Positions 1 to 14,133 are shown, numbered from the stretch's first letter. The stretch is DNA of 64,000 nt from Sipunculus nudus (GCA_026874595.1 CM049307.1:3993579-4057578), one strand, 5' to 3'. Notes: generated from the sequence alone by a model not told the origin. Made by a program: numbers and translations.

Positions 1-2079
1 ATCACCACTGACCAGGTCTTCAAGGTCAACATACTCGTGTATGAATTCCTTGCCACGAGCACAGCGCCACAAAATAAATGTTTTAATACACTCTTGTGTG
101 AAAATTCTGATTCTCCTAGTTTATTTCAGTATTTCTAAGACTTTCGCACTAAACTACACAATGCTTGTGAGATTGCAAAGTCTAATTTAAAATCTGCACA
201 AAATAAAATGAAAACAAAGTATGACAAGCACAGTGTAAGTAGGACGTTTGAGCCTTGTGAAAAGGTCCTTGCCTTAATACCTATGCCTGGCAGACCTCTG
301 CAAGCTAGGTATTTTGGTCCTTACATTGTTTACAAGAAAGTCAGTGATTTTAATTACATACTGTTAACACCAGATAGGCATAAGAAAAAACAGCTGTGCC
401 ATGTTAACATATTGGAACCATATTATGACAGAAATAGCACATCAGATGTTGTACATAATGTTACTGCTGTTAATTGTGTAAAAACTGACCCTAACCCAGT
501 TAAAGTATAGATACTGAGTGTAAGTGTGACGTAGACATTCAGTGTGGAACAGTACCACTAAAAAACTCAGACGTGCTTAACAACCTGGATGTCAAACTGT
601 CACACCTTACCGCCAAACAACAACAAGACCGCAAGAACCTGCTGCGGAATTATGAACATTTGTTTAGTGACATTCCAACGCGAACTAGCATATTGGGCCA
701 TGACGTCGATGTTGGCGAGGCAAGCGCATTCAAGCAGCATCCATATACACTGAATCCAGAAAAGCAAAAGTGAGGTTCAATATTTAATGGACAATGATTT
801 TATTGAACCTAGTAACAGTAATGGAGTTCACCATGTATTCTTGTGCCAAAACCTGATGGAAGTTACCGTATGTGCACAGATTATCGAAAACTGAACTCTG
901 TCACAAAGACTGACACGTTCCCGATTCCGAGGATCGATGATTGTATGGATAGAGTCGGTAGCTACCAGATATGTCTTCAAGTTTGACTTGCTGAAAGGAT
1001 TCTGGCAAGTTACGCTGACAGAACGAGCGAAAGAAGTGTCCGCATTTATGACGCCGCAAGGACTGTACCAGTATAAAGTTATGCCGTTTGGCATGAAGAA
1101 CTCTCCAGCCACATTCCAGCGCCTCATCCATATTGTTGTCAAGGACATTCAGGGCTGCGACGCATATATTGATGACCTTATCGTGTATAGTGACACCTAG
1201 GAGAAACATCTGCAAATTCTACGCGGCCTCTTCGAAAGACCCAGCGAATAACGTCTGACCGTCAACTTAGTACAATCTGAGTTTTGTCATGCACAAGTAA
1301 CATTTTTGGGTCATATTGTAGGCCGGGTCAAGTAAAACCTGTTGATGTTAAAATAGGTGCTATTTCTGCATTTCCTAGACCAGAAAACAAAAAGCAAATG
1401 TTGCGTTTTCTTGGTATGGTTGGATACTACAGGAAGTTTTGTCAAGTTTTTTCTGCTGTAGCTGAACCTTTGACTAATTTGTTAGAGAAGAAACAAAAGT
1501 TTGTATGGAATATTCAGTGTGAAAATGCATTTCAGAATTTGAAAGCAATTCTGCAAAGTTCACCAGTTTTAGCAGCTCCCGACTTTTTTGTACCTTTTAA
1601 GTTAGCTGTAGATGCTATAGATACTGTTGCTGGTGCTGTGTTGTTACAAGAAGGCAGTGATTGCATAGATAATCCAATTTGTTATCTTTCAAGAAAGTTT
1701 ATTGGAAACCAGAAAAATATTCCTCAATTGGAAAAGAATGTTTGGCTTTGATTTTGGCATTGCAACATTATGAAGTTTATGTAACTAATTCAGGCAAGCC
1801 TATCATTGTCTTCCGTCATCACAATCCCCTCACGTTCATGAACAAGTTGAAGTTTAAAAATCAAAGATTGTTGAGATAGAGTTTGTTTTAACGGGATTAC
1901 AATCTTGAAATAAGACAATTAAAAGGGAAAGACAATGTACTTGCTGCTTGCTTATCGATATGTTAATGAAATGTTGTGAATAAGATGATTTTTTTTAAAT
2001 ATTTTAAAAAATTCAGTGATTTTGATCGCGAAAAGAAAGTGTTTTGAGAAAACTTTATTTTTTCTTTCAGGAGGAGGAG
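1..2079 (+). mobile_element. Gmr1-like Ty3/gypsy retrotransposon, decayed internal region
   Basis: Broken coding fragments run INT then RT then RNase H. At 208-510 is the integrase C-terminus, with a GPY-type segment (FGPYIV) and the ending HVNILEPYYD. At 573-773 is the linker that precedes RT (ending KQHPYTLNP). At 830-1250 is the reverse transcriptase, with a DYRKLN-like start, FDLLKGFWQV, MPFGMKNSPATFQ and the YIDD catalytic box. At 1284-1880 are the RT thumb (FLGMVGYYRKF) and RNase H (KLAVDAIDTVAGAVLLQ). Stops and frameshifts near 775, 960, 1198, 1250, 1335 and 1745 make it non-coding today. Integrase before RT is the order known for Gmr1-type gypsy elements, not the usual gypsy order. 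The 5' part lies outside the window. A purine tract (GGAGGAGGAG) just before 2080 is the likely polypurine tract. Confidence 0.85.
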
Positions 2080-2840
2080 TGTTACACGTGTCTCTTTTAT
2101 TGTGCGCTGTTGCCATTCTGTTTCGTGTTAGGCTCAAGCCCTGGGCGTCAATTGCTATGGCGTGTAGAGACAGCGCTCGGTGTAATCGGTACTGGGTGAA
2201 ACCTAGCATGTAAAGACATGCTCGTGCTAATCTGGAATTTTCTGGGCTGTTCGCGCTCAATGAGCGCGTGTCTTGTATTTTTCTTTGGGCGCATGTGTAT
2301 TATGTATTATTGTGTTCTTTGGATTGTTCGTTAAATAGAAGTTTCTAGGCTTTGGGGAGAGATGCTATAAATTAGGGGCTGTGTTTAAAGCACAGTGAGG
2401 AGAGAGAGGAAAGTTCCAGTGGACACGGGAGAGTGTGAGTCAGTTTTGGACCTATCCGATAATTGCAGTAGTATCAGGGATTCTACGACCTCTATGCAGA
2501 TTTAGTGCGGACTGCCTCCAGTTTGCTTTCGGGATTATTTGCAGGAACTTTACTTTGGACTATTTGAATTGTTACTTGGATTATTGGATTTAAAGGACTT
2601 GTTGAGCTGTAACAGTGGTGGTATCAAGAAAAGCCTAGGATCCGGACACTTTTGTACTGTGCATTTTTATTGTTTTACTGTGTACTTTTATTGATTTAGT
2701 GTGTTGTGGTCTTAGGATTGTTTTAAGAATAAATTATAATTATTCGTTAACAAAAAAAGCACTGACTTCTTTATTCATTCCTCTAGACATTTCACGCTGC
2801 CTAGTGTTACAGAATCTGATTTTTATCTATATCCGTAACA
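2080..2840 (+). mobile_element. 3' LTR of the Gmr1-like gypsy element
   Basis: The segment begins TGTTACACG after the polypurine tract and ends CCGTAACA, so it has the TG...CA ends of an LTR and short inverted termini (TGTTAC and GTAACA). The same family occurs inverted at 23413-24271 in intron 14 of gene A. The two share the end region holding CACTGACTTC, TTATTCATTCC and CTAGGCAGC-like segments. Its pairing with the internal region upstream marks this copy as the 3' LTR. Confidence 0.85.
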
Positions 2841-3495
2841 ACATTTTTGCTCATCACGACTACGTGATCTGTTGTTATTAGGTATATATATATATACAGA
2901 CAACAGGCAACGACAGACAACGGCACTGAAAAACAACGTACCTTACCTGAAGTCAATAGCACAAAACTGATGCAACAATGTAAGAGTACTGCCCCCCAGC
3001 AGTGCTTTGGAGGAATCAAGCTAAAAGAATATCAAGTCAGACCTGGGCTGTGTTGTGGGTTAAACGACGACTAATTCCTCCGGTCCGTATTCCTCGACTA
3101 TTTCTAGAGTAATTTGTTTGCTGCAGCTATAGCCTGTATACATCTACATCTATAACTACCTAATAACAGGGCTTTATGCACAAATCTTGTAACAAAGTAA
3201 TTGCTGGTGTTCTTGCCAGTTTAATGAAGGTTTGCGAAGATGTACATCCAACAGTTATAGGGCATGAATATCTCCCTTCGTATACGGTAGGAAGGTTTAA
3301 TTAAGGACTCACTTAAATATATTACTTTGTAGGGCATGCAGTGTCTATAAGTTGTATACCCTGTTTCATGGCAATATCCGTTTTATATAACATAAAAATA
3401 TGTATACAACAAGTATATACATAAACACAACACAAGGGCACACAACTTAAATATTTTGGGTAGAATCCCCGTTGTATGTGCCTGTTGTCAGGTTG

Positions 3496-3536
<41 letters not shown>

Positions 3537-4142
3537 TGTTGATGTATGTTTCTTGTAAGAATAAACTCATGCATACATCAGAGGTTCAGTCTGTTGAGAA
3601 GAGAAAGTACCCTTGTGCACATTTTCGTATGATAAGCTGCTGGTGACGTGAGAAAATATGTTCATGCTGTGCAGACCAGACATCACTGGTATATCAACTA
3701 TACGGGGCTGTGCTCTCAGACAGCCACTGATACGTGGCATCCCGCTGGTCATACGAGTACATGCAGTACAGGTGGTATTTTGATAGGAATGTAAACAACT
3801 GATAAGGTGCGTGATGCCTAATGGTAACCTCCGCGTGAGTAGTGGTAGACATACGTCAATGGTATATATAGGTCGACGTGAATCCGTGTCACGAACATCC
3901 TTGATACGGCCCAGTGGAGATATTGGAACGTCCAAGTTGGAATCGGGATTTGACACCTAAACACCAGGGTCGCCAAGCTAAGAAACATTGTAAACACAAC
4001 AGATTGGGTATTGATTTACAACGTATTATTGGTATTACTGTTTGTCTACCGAGTACGTAAGAATGTTTTAGTTCAGCCTTCAGATAAGGGCTAGTCCCCG
4101 TGTGTAACGTTATAGCTTCAGTAGGGAGCTTTAGGATTAAAC
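2841..4142. other. Upstream region of gene A, no gene seen
   Basis: This holds an AT microsatellite at 3497-3532 and otherwise unremarkable AT-rich sequence. A TATATATA motif at 3861-3868 could be a TATA box for gene A, but it would leave a leader of about 250 nt and is weak evidence. The minus-strand open frame at 3567-3956 shows no recognisable domain. Confidence 0.4.
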
Positions 4143-4398
4143 ATGGAAGTCCGTAAATTGCTGTTTGCCGCCCTCATGATCATCATGATGTTTGGAACTG
4201 TATGTTCATCACCCGTACCGAATCAGGACCCGGAGGTTCCAATTTGGTTAATCTTGGCCTTACAAGAAAAAGTTGGTAACTTCAAATCGAATGTGAATCC
4301 CAAGTGGAGAGATGGCCTGTCACTTGACTGTAGGGATGATGTCCAGGCGTTTCTGGATGGTCTGGATCTAACAAAACCGAAATTATGGGCTCTTCAAA
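4143..4398 (+). CDS. Gene A exon 1 (signal peptide, start of NRF domain)
   Basis: The ATG at 4143 opens MEVRKLLFAALMIIMM, a clear signal peptide, and the exon ends WALQ plus one base before GTAAGT at 4399. Length 256 nt and phase 1 are identical to exon 1 of gene B. Intron read-through would give a run of histidine/tyrosine/threonine codons from the CATA repeat, which is not coding. Confidence 0.92.
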
Positions 4399-4472
4399 GT
4401 AAGTTTCCGTTACTTCAACACATCCTACAAGAGAAACATATACGCATACATCCATCGTTACATATACATACA

Positions 4473-4511
<39 letters not shown>

Positions 4512-7500
4512 GCTGCAATATTTGTTATGGATTGTATAGAGAGAGTTTGCAGAGAGATATTATAGACTTAAAAATCTACTTCTGCTATTTTAGTGTCTGT
4601 AAATGAAAGCGGCACCTGTTAGGGAGTTGATTAAGGATGGGTTCCCCTTTATATAAGTGTTCCTTACTTTATTAATTAATAGGTCATACTGCCCGTCCAC
4701 GTGGTACCCGCTTATGACATAAAGACTATTATATCGTACCACACATCCCTTTCCAGCAAAACGGATACCAGCTAGCCCAGCGAGGACCGCAAAGAGCCAA
4801 TGCTGTACATTGTAGGATATTCTATATACCGTTATTGATGTAATAAGCGCCCAAGCGCTCTCAAAATTAAAATTTTCCAAATATTTATACCTACCCCCCA
4901 ACCCACATCTGCCAACTTCCAAAGTGCGTTACGATGTTTGTGTACGTGTTTGACTTCACAGCAAAATTCATGACAGATGAGAAAAAAAAAAAAATCTTTT
5001 AGCGATGGTTGTGTGAAGTTTTAATAAATAATAACTAATCCAAGTGATACCGATTTGAAGACGATTTTATTTTGTGTGGTATGAGAGAATTGTATGAATG
5101 TCTGCAGTTCGACATTTCCTTTGCAGGTGAAGAGGAAAAATAAGGATGGTAATAAATTAACTTTTTAATAATATCCACCGCCTTATAAGGTAGTAGAATA
5201 TTTAAAATGTTCATATGAAGGTACGAAAACCAGTACCCCGATTATGTCAGTCACCTTGCGCAAATCCCTTTGACAGCTAAGCCGATGTATGACATAGAAT
5301 GGCATCGCCAATAATTGTCCTTTTTGTCCTTCATTGTGCATGATATTACATGCAAAAGTTTAAAAAAAGATGAAATTCAGGCCCTCAGACTCCAGCCTAT
5401 TATATTAACTTCAGTGCGTATACGCACCGAATCCGGGGCTTTGTTTTAAAATTGTGAGGAAATTCGTCAAATTTATATCCCGCGGAAAGCTAGCCCTTTC
5501 TTGAACTTTGTTGACCCGTTATAATACATTAATTTCTTGACTTAGTCCAATAATACAAGCTTGACAAACATTGAATCCAGCATCCCTTGCGTTAGCGCTG
5601 TATAAACAAAATATACAATCAGGGCTCTGGAATCTTGAGTACATGGGTAAGCTCCGCACGCTGTCAGCGGCATCGACAATTATATCACTGTGTACATGTT
5701 TAAATTGAACTGCAAAGATATTTTAACCCCCAAAAAATACATTAAAACTTATTTATTTTCAGGGTTGGGAATTCTGTTTTGGTTTGTCAGTTCCGCGATT
5801 CCGTCTGCGATTCCGGGCGCTTATTATTGAGAGGCGCTTATTATGTGAAATACGGTACATACGCTTAATAGATACTCAACTTCCACACTGTAAGTGGACA
5901 ACCCTCCATATTTATACTAAAGCGCATACCCCATGATCATGTTTTGGCATATAAACAATAATAATTCTAAATTCGGACAGAACTTTCTGCCAATTAAAAC
6001 TCAAATGAATCTGTTGTATTTTATCCGTATGACAAAAAAAACCGGCCAAGCAGCCCGCGCTGTGTGCCAGCGGAATGGCAGCCTCTCTTTTGAGCGGGAA
6101 AAAAAAAGTGGAAACATAATATCACCTATTAATTTATAAGACATAGGCTATGGAATCAGAGGAGGTGAGGGGGACGTCATCCCCCCCCCCCACCCCCACC
6201 CCTTGGTCAAAAGACTGGAGGTCAGTGTGACCTTTCTTTGAAAAAATGGCGTACATTCCATAAATTTGCCTGGAAAATCCATTGTATTTCTTCTCAGTCT
6301 AAATGCCGCACTTGATAACAACTGGGACTTCATTTATTAATTGAGTGTGTTTAGTAATATATGTCAGTATTGTGTAGTTTTTAGAGGTAGGGAAATTAAA
6401 TATAATGCAGTTCCTTTTAGTGAGAACGGTTGAAAACATACTTGTAAACTGATAACCTTATAAAGAAGTTTATAGCTTTAGAATATAACTGGGTTTATTT
6501 TTATAGCAAAATATGTAAATCAGATTTATAATTAATCCAGTTAAACTTAAACATGTGTAAGTTTGAAAAATAGTATATAATTTGCCTACATATATAAAGT
6601 TACCTACAGGTCAGGAAAAACTCGGGGAGTTTGTTGAACGGCATGTGCAACTCTTGAGAGATCTCTACACTTTTTAATTAATATAGTGATAAAAGAAAAT
6701 ATATCGTTTGGATTAGTTATCATTTATTTAAAACTTTATACAATCATCATTCGGGCGCGTTGGCTTCCCAAGACCGCCGCGAAAATGCTGCGATGTCAAA
6801 CACAGTGTCGATATAAGCGAATTTATAGATGTGACACTAGTTAAAGCATTTGAAGATCTTTTAGAACCCCGGGGGGGGGGGGGTAATTCGTCAACTTCAG
6901 TATATATATATATATATGATAACTTCTGAGGGCACCTTAATTTAGGGTCATATTTAATCAATCAATTGAGGTTTTCTAGGAGACACATTAAGTTTGGATC
7001 TAAGGAAGACATATTGTTTACACGAGTTTTTCATGTTACTGACCAGTGCTCGATGCCTTCGGTATGATGGGCAGCGGGATGGCGTTGGGAAACACAAAGT
7101 GGATCGGATCCTACAGCGAGTGTGTGAGGATTGAGGCAAAGCAGGGACAGCGTACTCTCAGGGGAAAACACTGCATGGCACAGAGGAATTTCGGGGTACG
7201 TCTTGAGTCTACGTTTTATAAATATCCATTGCTGAAATGTAGCTTCAGGTCAACCTGCATTACATTTGAAGCAAAGGATATAAATATTGAATATATTACT
7301 CGGTCCTATAACGCTGTTCATGTTTAATATCGCCCTGCTACCTCATGTAGTGACAGTCGAGTGTACGATATAAATGTAATAATAATTCCGAAAGAGAACG
7401 TGAAGAGAAAAAAAAGAAAACTTTAATGTCAAAACATTAGAATGGAACAAAATGCTTACTTCCTGCAATAATGAGAATTTAAAAAAGCAGAAATATTCTA

Positions 7501-10500
7501 AACAGCAAACATTACAAACCCAACTATGAGAGACAAATCATTAGTCATTACATTTGACAGCTGCTGAATGCAAGATGTATGTCATATAAAGACTTGGATA
7601 AAGCATAATCGGTCAAACAAATATGGTTTTTCATACTGTGACACATTTAATTTGTCAGATCATGGGAAAGAGCTCAAAATAGTAATTACAATTATTATAT
7701 ATTCTAAAAGCCATATTGACAAGTATTTAAAAAAAGAATATAAGCTAATAAGAACGTTTTCTTTCACAGCAATTTAAGTCTGGCTCGTAGAATAAAGTAT
7801 ATTAAAATGATCGGATCATTATAATCATAGTTTATTGTTTGTGTACAGCCTTACGCAGACAATGGATTTGGAGTGTGCTTTCCAAGGAGCTGTTCTAGTA
7901 AACAAGTTGATGCCCTCCTGAGTGGTAAGTCCTACAAACACCGTATCTTCAAGCCTCGGTCACAACCCGCTGCGGTCACCGCCGACGTAGAGTACCGCAC
8001 GGTTTTAGGGACCGCGTGAATACTTAAGCCTCGGTCACAACCCACTGCGGTCACCGCACACCGTAGATCACCGTTCGGTTTTTGAAACCGCAGGAATACT
8101 TATGCGGCCGACGTGCGGGAACGGCACGGTTTCTTCCTCATTCTCACGGCCTTCGCACTGTAAAATAAGCTAACCCTGCGGATGTCGCAAGCTAACCTTG
8201 TGGAAGCCGCAAAGACCCCTTACGACAGCTGCATGTACGGCCTACGTCTCTCGGGAAGCCGATTAGGCGTTAAAAATCACACGGGTATCCTACAACATCC
8301 GTACGTCTACTGTGCTGTGCCCGTACGGAGCCCCTAGTTGGCTGCCTGACGCACGGCCACCGCATCAACGTAAGCGCTTGCGCTAATGTCAGTTAAGGTC
8401 GTTGCGGAGTCCCTGCGTCCTTTAAAAACGCACGGTTGCCGTACGTCTACCGCACGGGTTAGCCCAAAACACTCGCCGTATGGCGACCGTATCCCCGTTG
8501 TGACCGAGCAGGGGCGGATCCAGGATTTAGGAAAAGGGGGGGAGGGGGGGTCCAATCTAGGAGAATAAATGAAAACCCTAAAAAAAGGTCCTCAGGTCTG
8601 AAAAAGGGGGGGGGGGTCCAGGCGGCAAAATTTTGTCTGAAGCCTTTAAAAAAACATGGTTTCTGATTAAAAAAGGGGGGGGGGGGGTTCCTGACCCCCC
8701 CCCCCCCCCCCCCCCCGGATCCGCTTCTGCCGAGGCTTAAGCGATAACAAACAAAGCAACTGTACACCATTACCACCATACACCATAGCAACCATTTCGT
8801 TAACCAATCGCTCATATTTTATTTTACCTACTATTTCTTATGTAAACGTGAAGACAAATAAATAGGCATACAATAGATTCTTATATTAGATAATAACGTA
8901 TGACAGGTATAAGATCCCAAGGTGATTTTACATTAATATATTTGTATTAATTCCGTGTAGTAATTAAAAATAACTTATTCTGCAACAAACAACTCTGGAA
9001 CAAGAAACTGCATTTGGTTCATAGGAACAGCAGTTACGGGTTACCTTTGTTTTAAAAGACTGTAAATTGTTTATTTGAGGTATTAACTAACTATTAAATA
9101 AGTAAGAAACTACATTCTCACATTATCCTACCTGATATGCGTGTACTTATTCAAACTTTAAAATTTACAGCCAATCTCACCTTGTATCCCAACATCCTGT
9201 ATGCGGTGTGGTGTACGGAGCCGCCCGTTTTGTCACACCATCCGGCTGCTATTGCTTTTATGTAAGTCAGTTCTAAAGCTTTTTACAGTTTTATTGTTCG
9301 AAAAAAGGACAAATTGGCAATACATATGCATATATAAATACAAAAGATAACAATACAAAACAGTATACATAAAGCTATTTTTAGATGTCCTCACTTTCAG
9401 ATAATTTAAAGCTGAAATGTTTATGTTTAATATAACTTTTTTTTCAATTTTTTAAATTTCAAGTTCTGGTTTATATGTTTAGTTTACATTGTTTAAGTAT
9501 TAAGTCTATTCAGTGCTGGTGCCACTATGACGGTATAAAGTTATTGTATTTGTATTTTTCCTTTGTACATCGCAATTCTTTTCTTAATATCATAATGATA
9601 TCCAATAAAATTGTTAACTCCATCAATTGATGAAACCTTAACATTTTGTAATATATATGTATTATATTTCCGCTAATTTCATTAAATTGTTTATTATAAC
9701 TCATGTAATGTATATTTATTTAACAAAAAAGATTTGATTGGTAAATCTAAATCAAAAGGCCAGCTTTATATCTTTGTTCAAACCTTAATGATATTGATAC
9801 AATCATAGCCCTTATGTATTAAGAGTTACTCCTCATCGCAGAAATTACAAAGCATACATAAGTATATATAAGTTAATTGAAATCAGTGTTTGTAATATAT
9901 CTGTTACCATTGTCACAGAATATGTGGCACATCACAACATTGTATGGCGGGACACCTTTACATAATGAATTACGTATTGTTCTCCAATCAGAGTTGTGAC
10001 GGATATTCTCGTCTTGGTGGTGATGTATTGTTCTCCATTCAGAGTTGTGCCGTCTATCCTCGTCTTGGTGGTGATGTATTGTTCTCCATTCAGAGTTGTG
10101 ACGTGTATTCTCGCCTTGGTGGTGATGTATTGTTCTCCATTCAGAGTTGTGACGTGTATTCTCGCCTTGGTGGTGATGTATTGTTCTCCATTCAGAGTTG
10201 TGCCGTGTATTATCGCCTTGGGGGTGATGTATTGTTCTCCATTCAGAGTTATGGCGTGTGGGCTCGTCTTGGTGGTGATGTATTGTTCTCCATTCAGAGT
10301 AATGGCGTGTATCCTCGTCTTGGTGTTAATGTATTGTTCTCCATTCATAGTTGTGACGGATATTCTCGTCTTGGTGGTGATGTATTCTTCTCCATTCAGA
10401 GTTGTGACGGATATTCTCGTCTTGGTGGTGATGTATTGTTCTACATTCAGAGTTATGGCGTGTATCCTCGTCTTGGTGGTGATGTATTGTTCTCCATTCA

Positions 10501-13500
10501 GAGTTGTGAGGATATTCTCGCCTTGGTGATAATGTATTGTTCTCCATTCAGAGTTGTGCCGTGTATTCTCGCCTTGGTGGTGATGTATTGTTCTACATTG
10601 AGAGTTGTGACGTGTATTCTCGTCTTGGTGGTGATGTATTGTTCTCCATTCAGAGTTGTGACGTGTATCCTCGTCTTGGTGGTGATGTATTGTTCTACAT
10701 TCAGAGTTGTGACGTGTATTCTCGTCTTGGTGGTGATGTATTGTTCTCCATTCAGAGTTGTGACGGATATTCTCGTCTTGGTGGTGATGTATTGTTCTCG
10801 ATTCAGAGTTGTGGCGTGTATTCTCGTCTTGGTGGTGATGTATTGTTCTCCATTCAGAGTTGTGGCGTGTATTCTCGCCTGGGTGGTGATGTATTGTTCT
10901 CCATTTAGAGTTGTGGCGTGTATTCTCGTCTTGGTGGTGATGTATTGTTCTCCATTCAGAGTTGTGTCGTGTATTCTCGCCTGGGTGGTGATGTATTGTT
11001 CTCCATTCAGATTTGTGCCGTGCATTCTCGCCTTGGTGGTGATGTATTGTTCTACATTCAGAGTTGTGCCGTGTAATCTCGCCTTGGTGGTGATGTATCG
11101 TTCTCCATTCAGAGTTGTGGCGTGTACCCTCGTCTTGGTGGTGATGTTTTGTTCTCCATTCAGAGTTGTGACGTGTATTCTCGCCTTGGTGGTGTATTGT
11201 TCTCCGTTCAGAGTTGTGACGGGTATCCTCGTCTTGGTGGTGATGTATTGTTCTCCGTTCAGAGTTGTGACGTGTATCCTCGTCTTGGTGGAGATGTATT
11301 GTTCTCCATTCAGAGTTGTGCCGTGTATTCTCGCCTTGGTGGTGATGAATTGTTCTCCATTCAGAGTTGTGACGGATATTCTCGCCTTGGTGATAATGTA
11401 TTGTTCTCCATTCAGAGTTGTGCCGTGTATTCTCGCCTTGGTGGTGATGTATTGTTCTACATTGAGAGTTGTGACGTGTATTCTCGTCTTGGTGGTGATG
11501 TATTGTTCTCCATTCAGAGTTGTGACGTGTATCCTCGTCTTGGTGGTGATGTATTGTTCTACATTCAGAGTTGTGACGTGTATTCTCTTCCTGGTGGTGA
11601 TGTATTGTTCTACATTCAGAGTTGTGACGTGTATTCTCGTCCTGTTGGTGATTTATTGTCCTCCATTCAGAGTTGTGACGTGTATTCTCGTCCTGGCGGT
11701 GATGTATTGTTCTCGATTCAGAGTTGTGGCGTGTATTCTTGTCTTGGTGGTGATGTATTGTTCTCCATTTAGAGTTGTGGCGTGCATTCTCGTCTTGGTG
11801 GTGATGTATTGTTCTCCATTCAGAGTTGTGTCGTGTATTCTCGCCTGGGTGGTGATGTATTGTTCTCCATTCAGATTTATGCCGTGTATTCTCGCCTTGG
11901 TGGTGATGTATTGTTCTACATTCAGAGTTGTGCCGTGTATTCTCGTCTTGGTGGTGAAGTATTGTTCTCCATTCAGAGTTGTGGCGTGTATCCTCGTCTT
12001 GGTGGTGATGTTTTGTTCTCCATTCAGAGTTGTGACGTGTATTCTTGCCTTGGTGGTGTATTGTTCTCCATTCAGAGTTGTGACGGGTATCCTTGTCTTG
12101 ATGGTGATGTATTGTTCTACATTCAGAGTTGTGACGTGTATCCTTGTCTTGGTGGAGGTGTATTGTTCTCCATTCAGAGTTGTGCCGTGTATTCTCGCCT
12201 TGGTGGTGATGAATTGTTCTCCATTCAGAGTTGTGACGTGTATCCTTGTCTTGGTGGTGATGTATTGTTCTCCATTCAGAGTTGTGACGTGTATTCTCGT
12301 CTTGGTGGTGATGTATTGTTCTACATTCAGAGTTCTGACGGGTATCCTCGTCTTGGTGGTGATGTATTGTTCTCCATTCAGAGTTGTGACGTGTATCCTC
12401 GTCTTTGTGGAGATGTATTGTTCTTCATTCAGAGTTGTGCCGTGTATTCTCGCCTTGGTGGTGATGTATTGTTCTCCATTCAGAGTTGTGACGGATATTC
12501 TCGTCTTGGTGGTGATGTATTGTTCTCCATTCAGATTGGTGACGTGTATCCTCGTCTTGGTGGTGATGTATTGTTCTCCATTCAGAGTTGTGACGTGTAT
12601 CCTCGTCTTGGTGGTGATGTATTGTTCTCCATTCAGAGTTGTGACGTGTATCCTGGTCTTGGTGGTGATGTATTGTTCTCCATTCAGAGTTGTGACGTGT
12701 ATCCTCGTCTTGGTGGTGATGTATTGTTCTCCATTCAGAGTTGTGACGTGTATCCTCGTCTTGGTGTTGATGTATTGTTCTCGATTCAGAGTTGTGACGT
12801 GTATTCTCGTCTTGGTGGTGATGTAATGTTCTCCATTCAGAGTTGTGACGTGTATTCTCGTCTTGGTGGTGATGTATTGTTCTCCATTCAGAGTTGTGAC
12901 GTGTATTCTCGTCTTGGCGGTGGCAGTTGCAACAGTGTATCAGAATTCACAGTGGAGCAAGAAAAAATCGGAGAAGAAATATCAGGAAAATACAATGGTG
13001 AACAAGGGTTTTGTGCGTAATATGGAAGCGGTTACACCAGCAAGCAAAGAAAACAAGGAGATCGGCCTAGGCATTTCTGACATAAAGCAGGAGACAGAAA
13101 CATCTTTCTCCAGTGGGGCAAAAGGAACAGCTGCGCATCAACATTGGGCATCTCCTGAATCGAGCAAGTATTGTAATTTTGATCTCCTAATTTTGGTCTC
13201 TTGTAACCTACACACAACTACGTCTTTAACTTAATGCCGCATAAACGCCTGTACTTCTTACATTGGAGAAGACTAGACTGGTCCCCAGCCCTCTGATTTT
13301 TTGTTCATAAGTTACCAGGAAAATCTTAAATGAATTCAGTTCAACACTAAAATATATATATATAAATAAAAAAAAAAATCCGTCGTTTAGTGTCTTTCTA
13401 CATTTCAGAGTGCTGCTTGATTTCTTGACTGATTTTTGTTGCCATTAATCTAATTTAATGATTTTAATAATTAATCAATAATGTGAAAAAGCTTGGAAGA

Positions 13501-14133
13501 AAAATTGAAAAATGCTTTATCGTCTTTATATGTTGATTCATTTGACTTTTAACCACCGAATTCTAAAATACTTTGATTTTGCAATTTTATGCAAACTCAT
13601 CAAAATCCTTTCTTTTATCTGGTATGTTTATTTATCGCCTCTAAAACTTGTATGTCTATTTACCGCCTAGGTCTAGGTGCCGCCTTAAAACTTTTTCACT
13701 GATAGGTCTGTGTCGACCCCAGATTTGAACACATATCGATGGCGCATATGTCCGGCGTTCCAACCGCTTCGCTAAAAACGCATTCACAAGCAAGACAGTT
13801 TGGTCCGCTTTTAAATGCACCCCCCACCCCCCGTCCCCTCTCTTTCAATAGTTTTCTTCTATCAGAACAAGACTTATTGTTTCCAGAAGACACATTTTTT
13901 GGTGAAGTAGGTGGCAGTGATAAGTCAATTACTTCAAACAAACATTCCCCAGTCCCAGAAGTTGGGCGTCATCACGGACGAGCAGACATATGTTATGGAA
14001 ACATTTTGCTCAGGGGAATATACTGGGCCGTACTTACATCGATAGACCACATCTCCAGGGTTACAACCGCTTCGCTTGAAACGTATTCACCGACGAGACT
14101 GTTAGGTCCGCTTTCATTTGAACCCTGAAACAA

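Noticed and set aside
3567-3956. 129-codon minus-strand frame upstream of gene A
   Set aside because: No recognisable domain, no splice or promoter context; likely chance.
9944-12826. A 960-codon open frame and its shorter companions in other frames and on the other strand
   Set aside because: They follow from a 51-bp unit that lacks stops; the frame even switches phrase near 10510 after a one-base loss. Only the part downstream of 12892 is exon.
13168-13173. GTATTG at 13168 as the exon 5 donor of gene A
   Set aside because: It leaves phase 2, which does not join the clear phase of exon 6; kept only as a less likely alternative.
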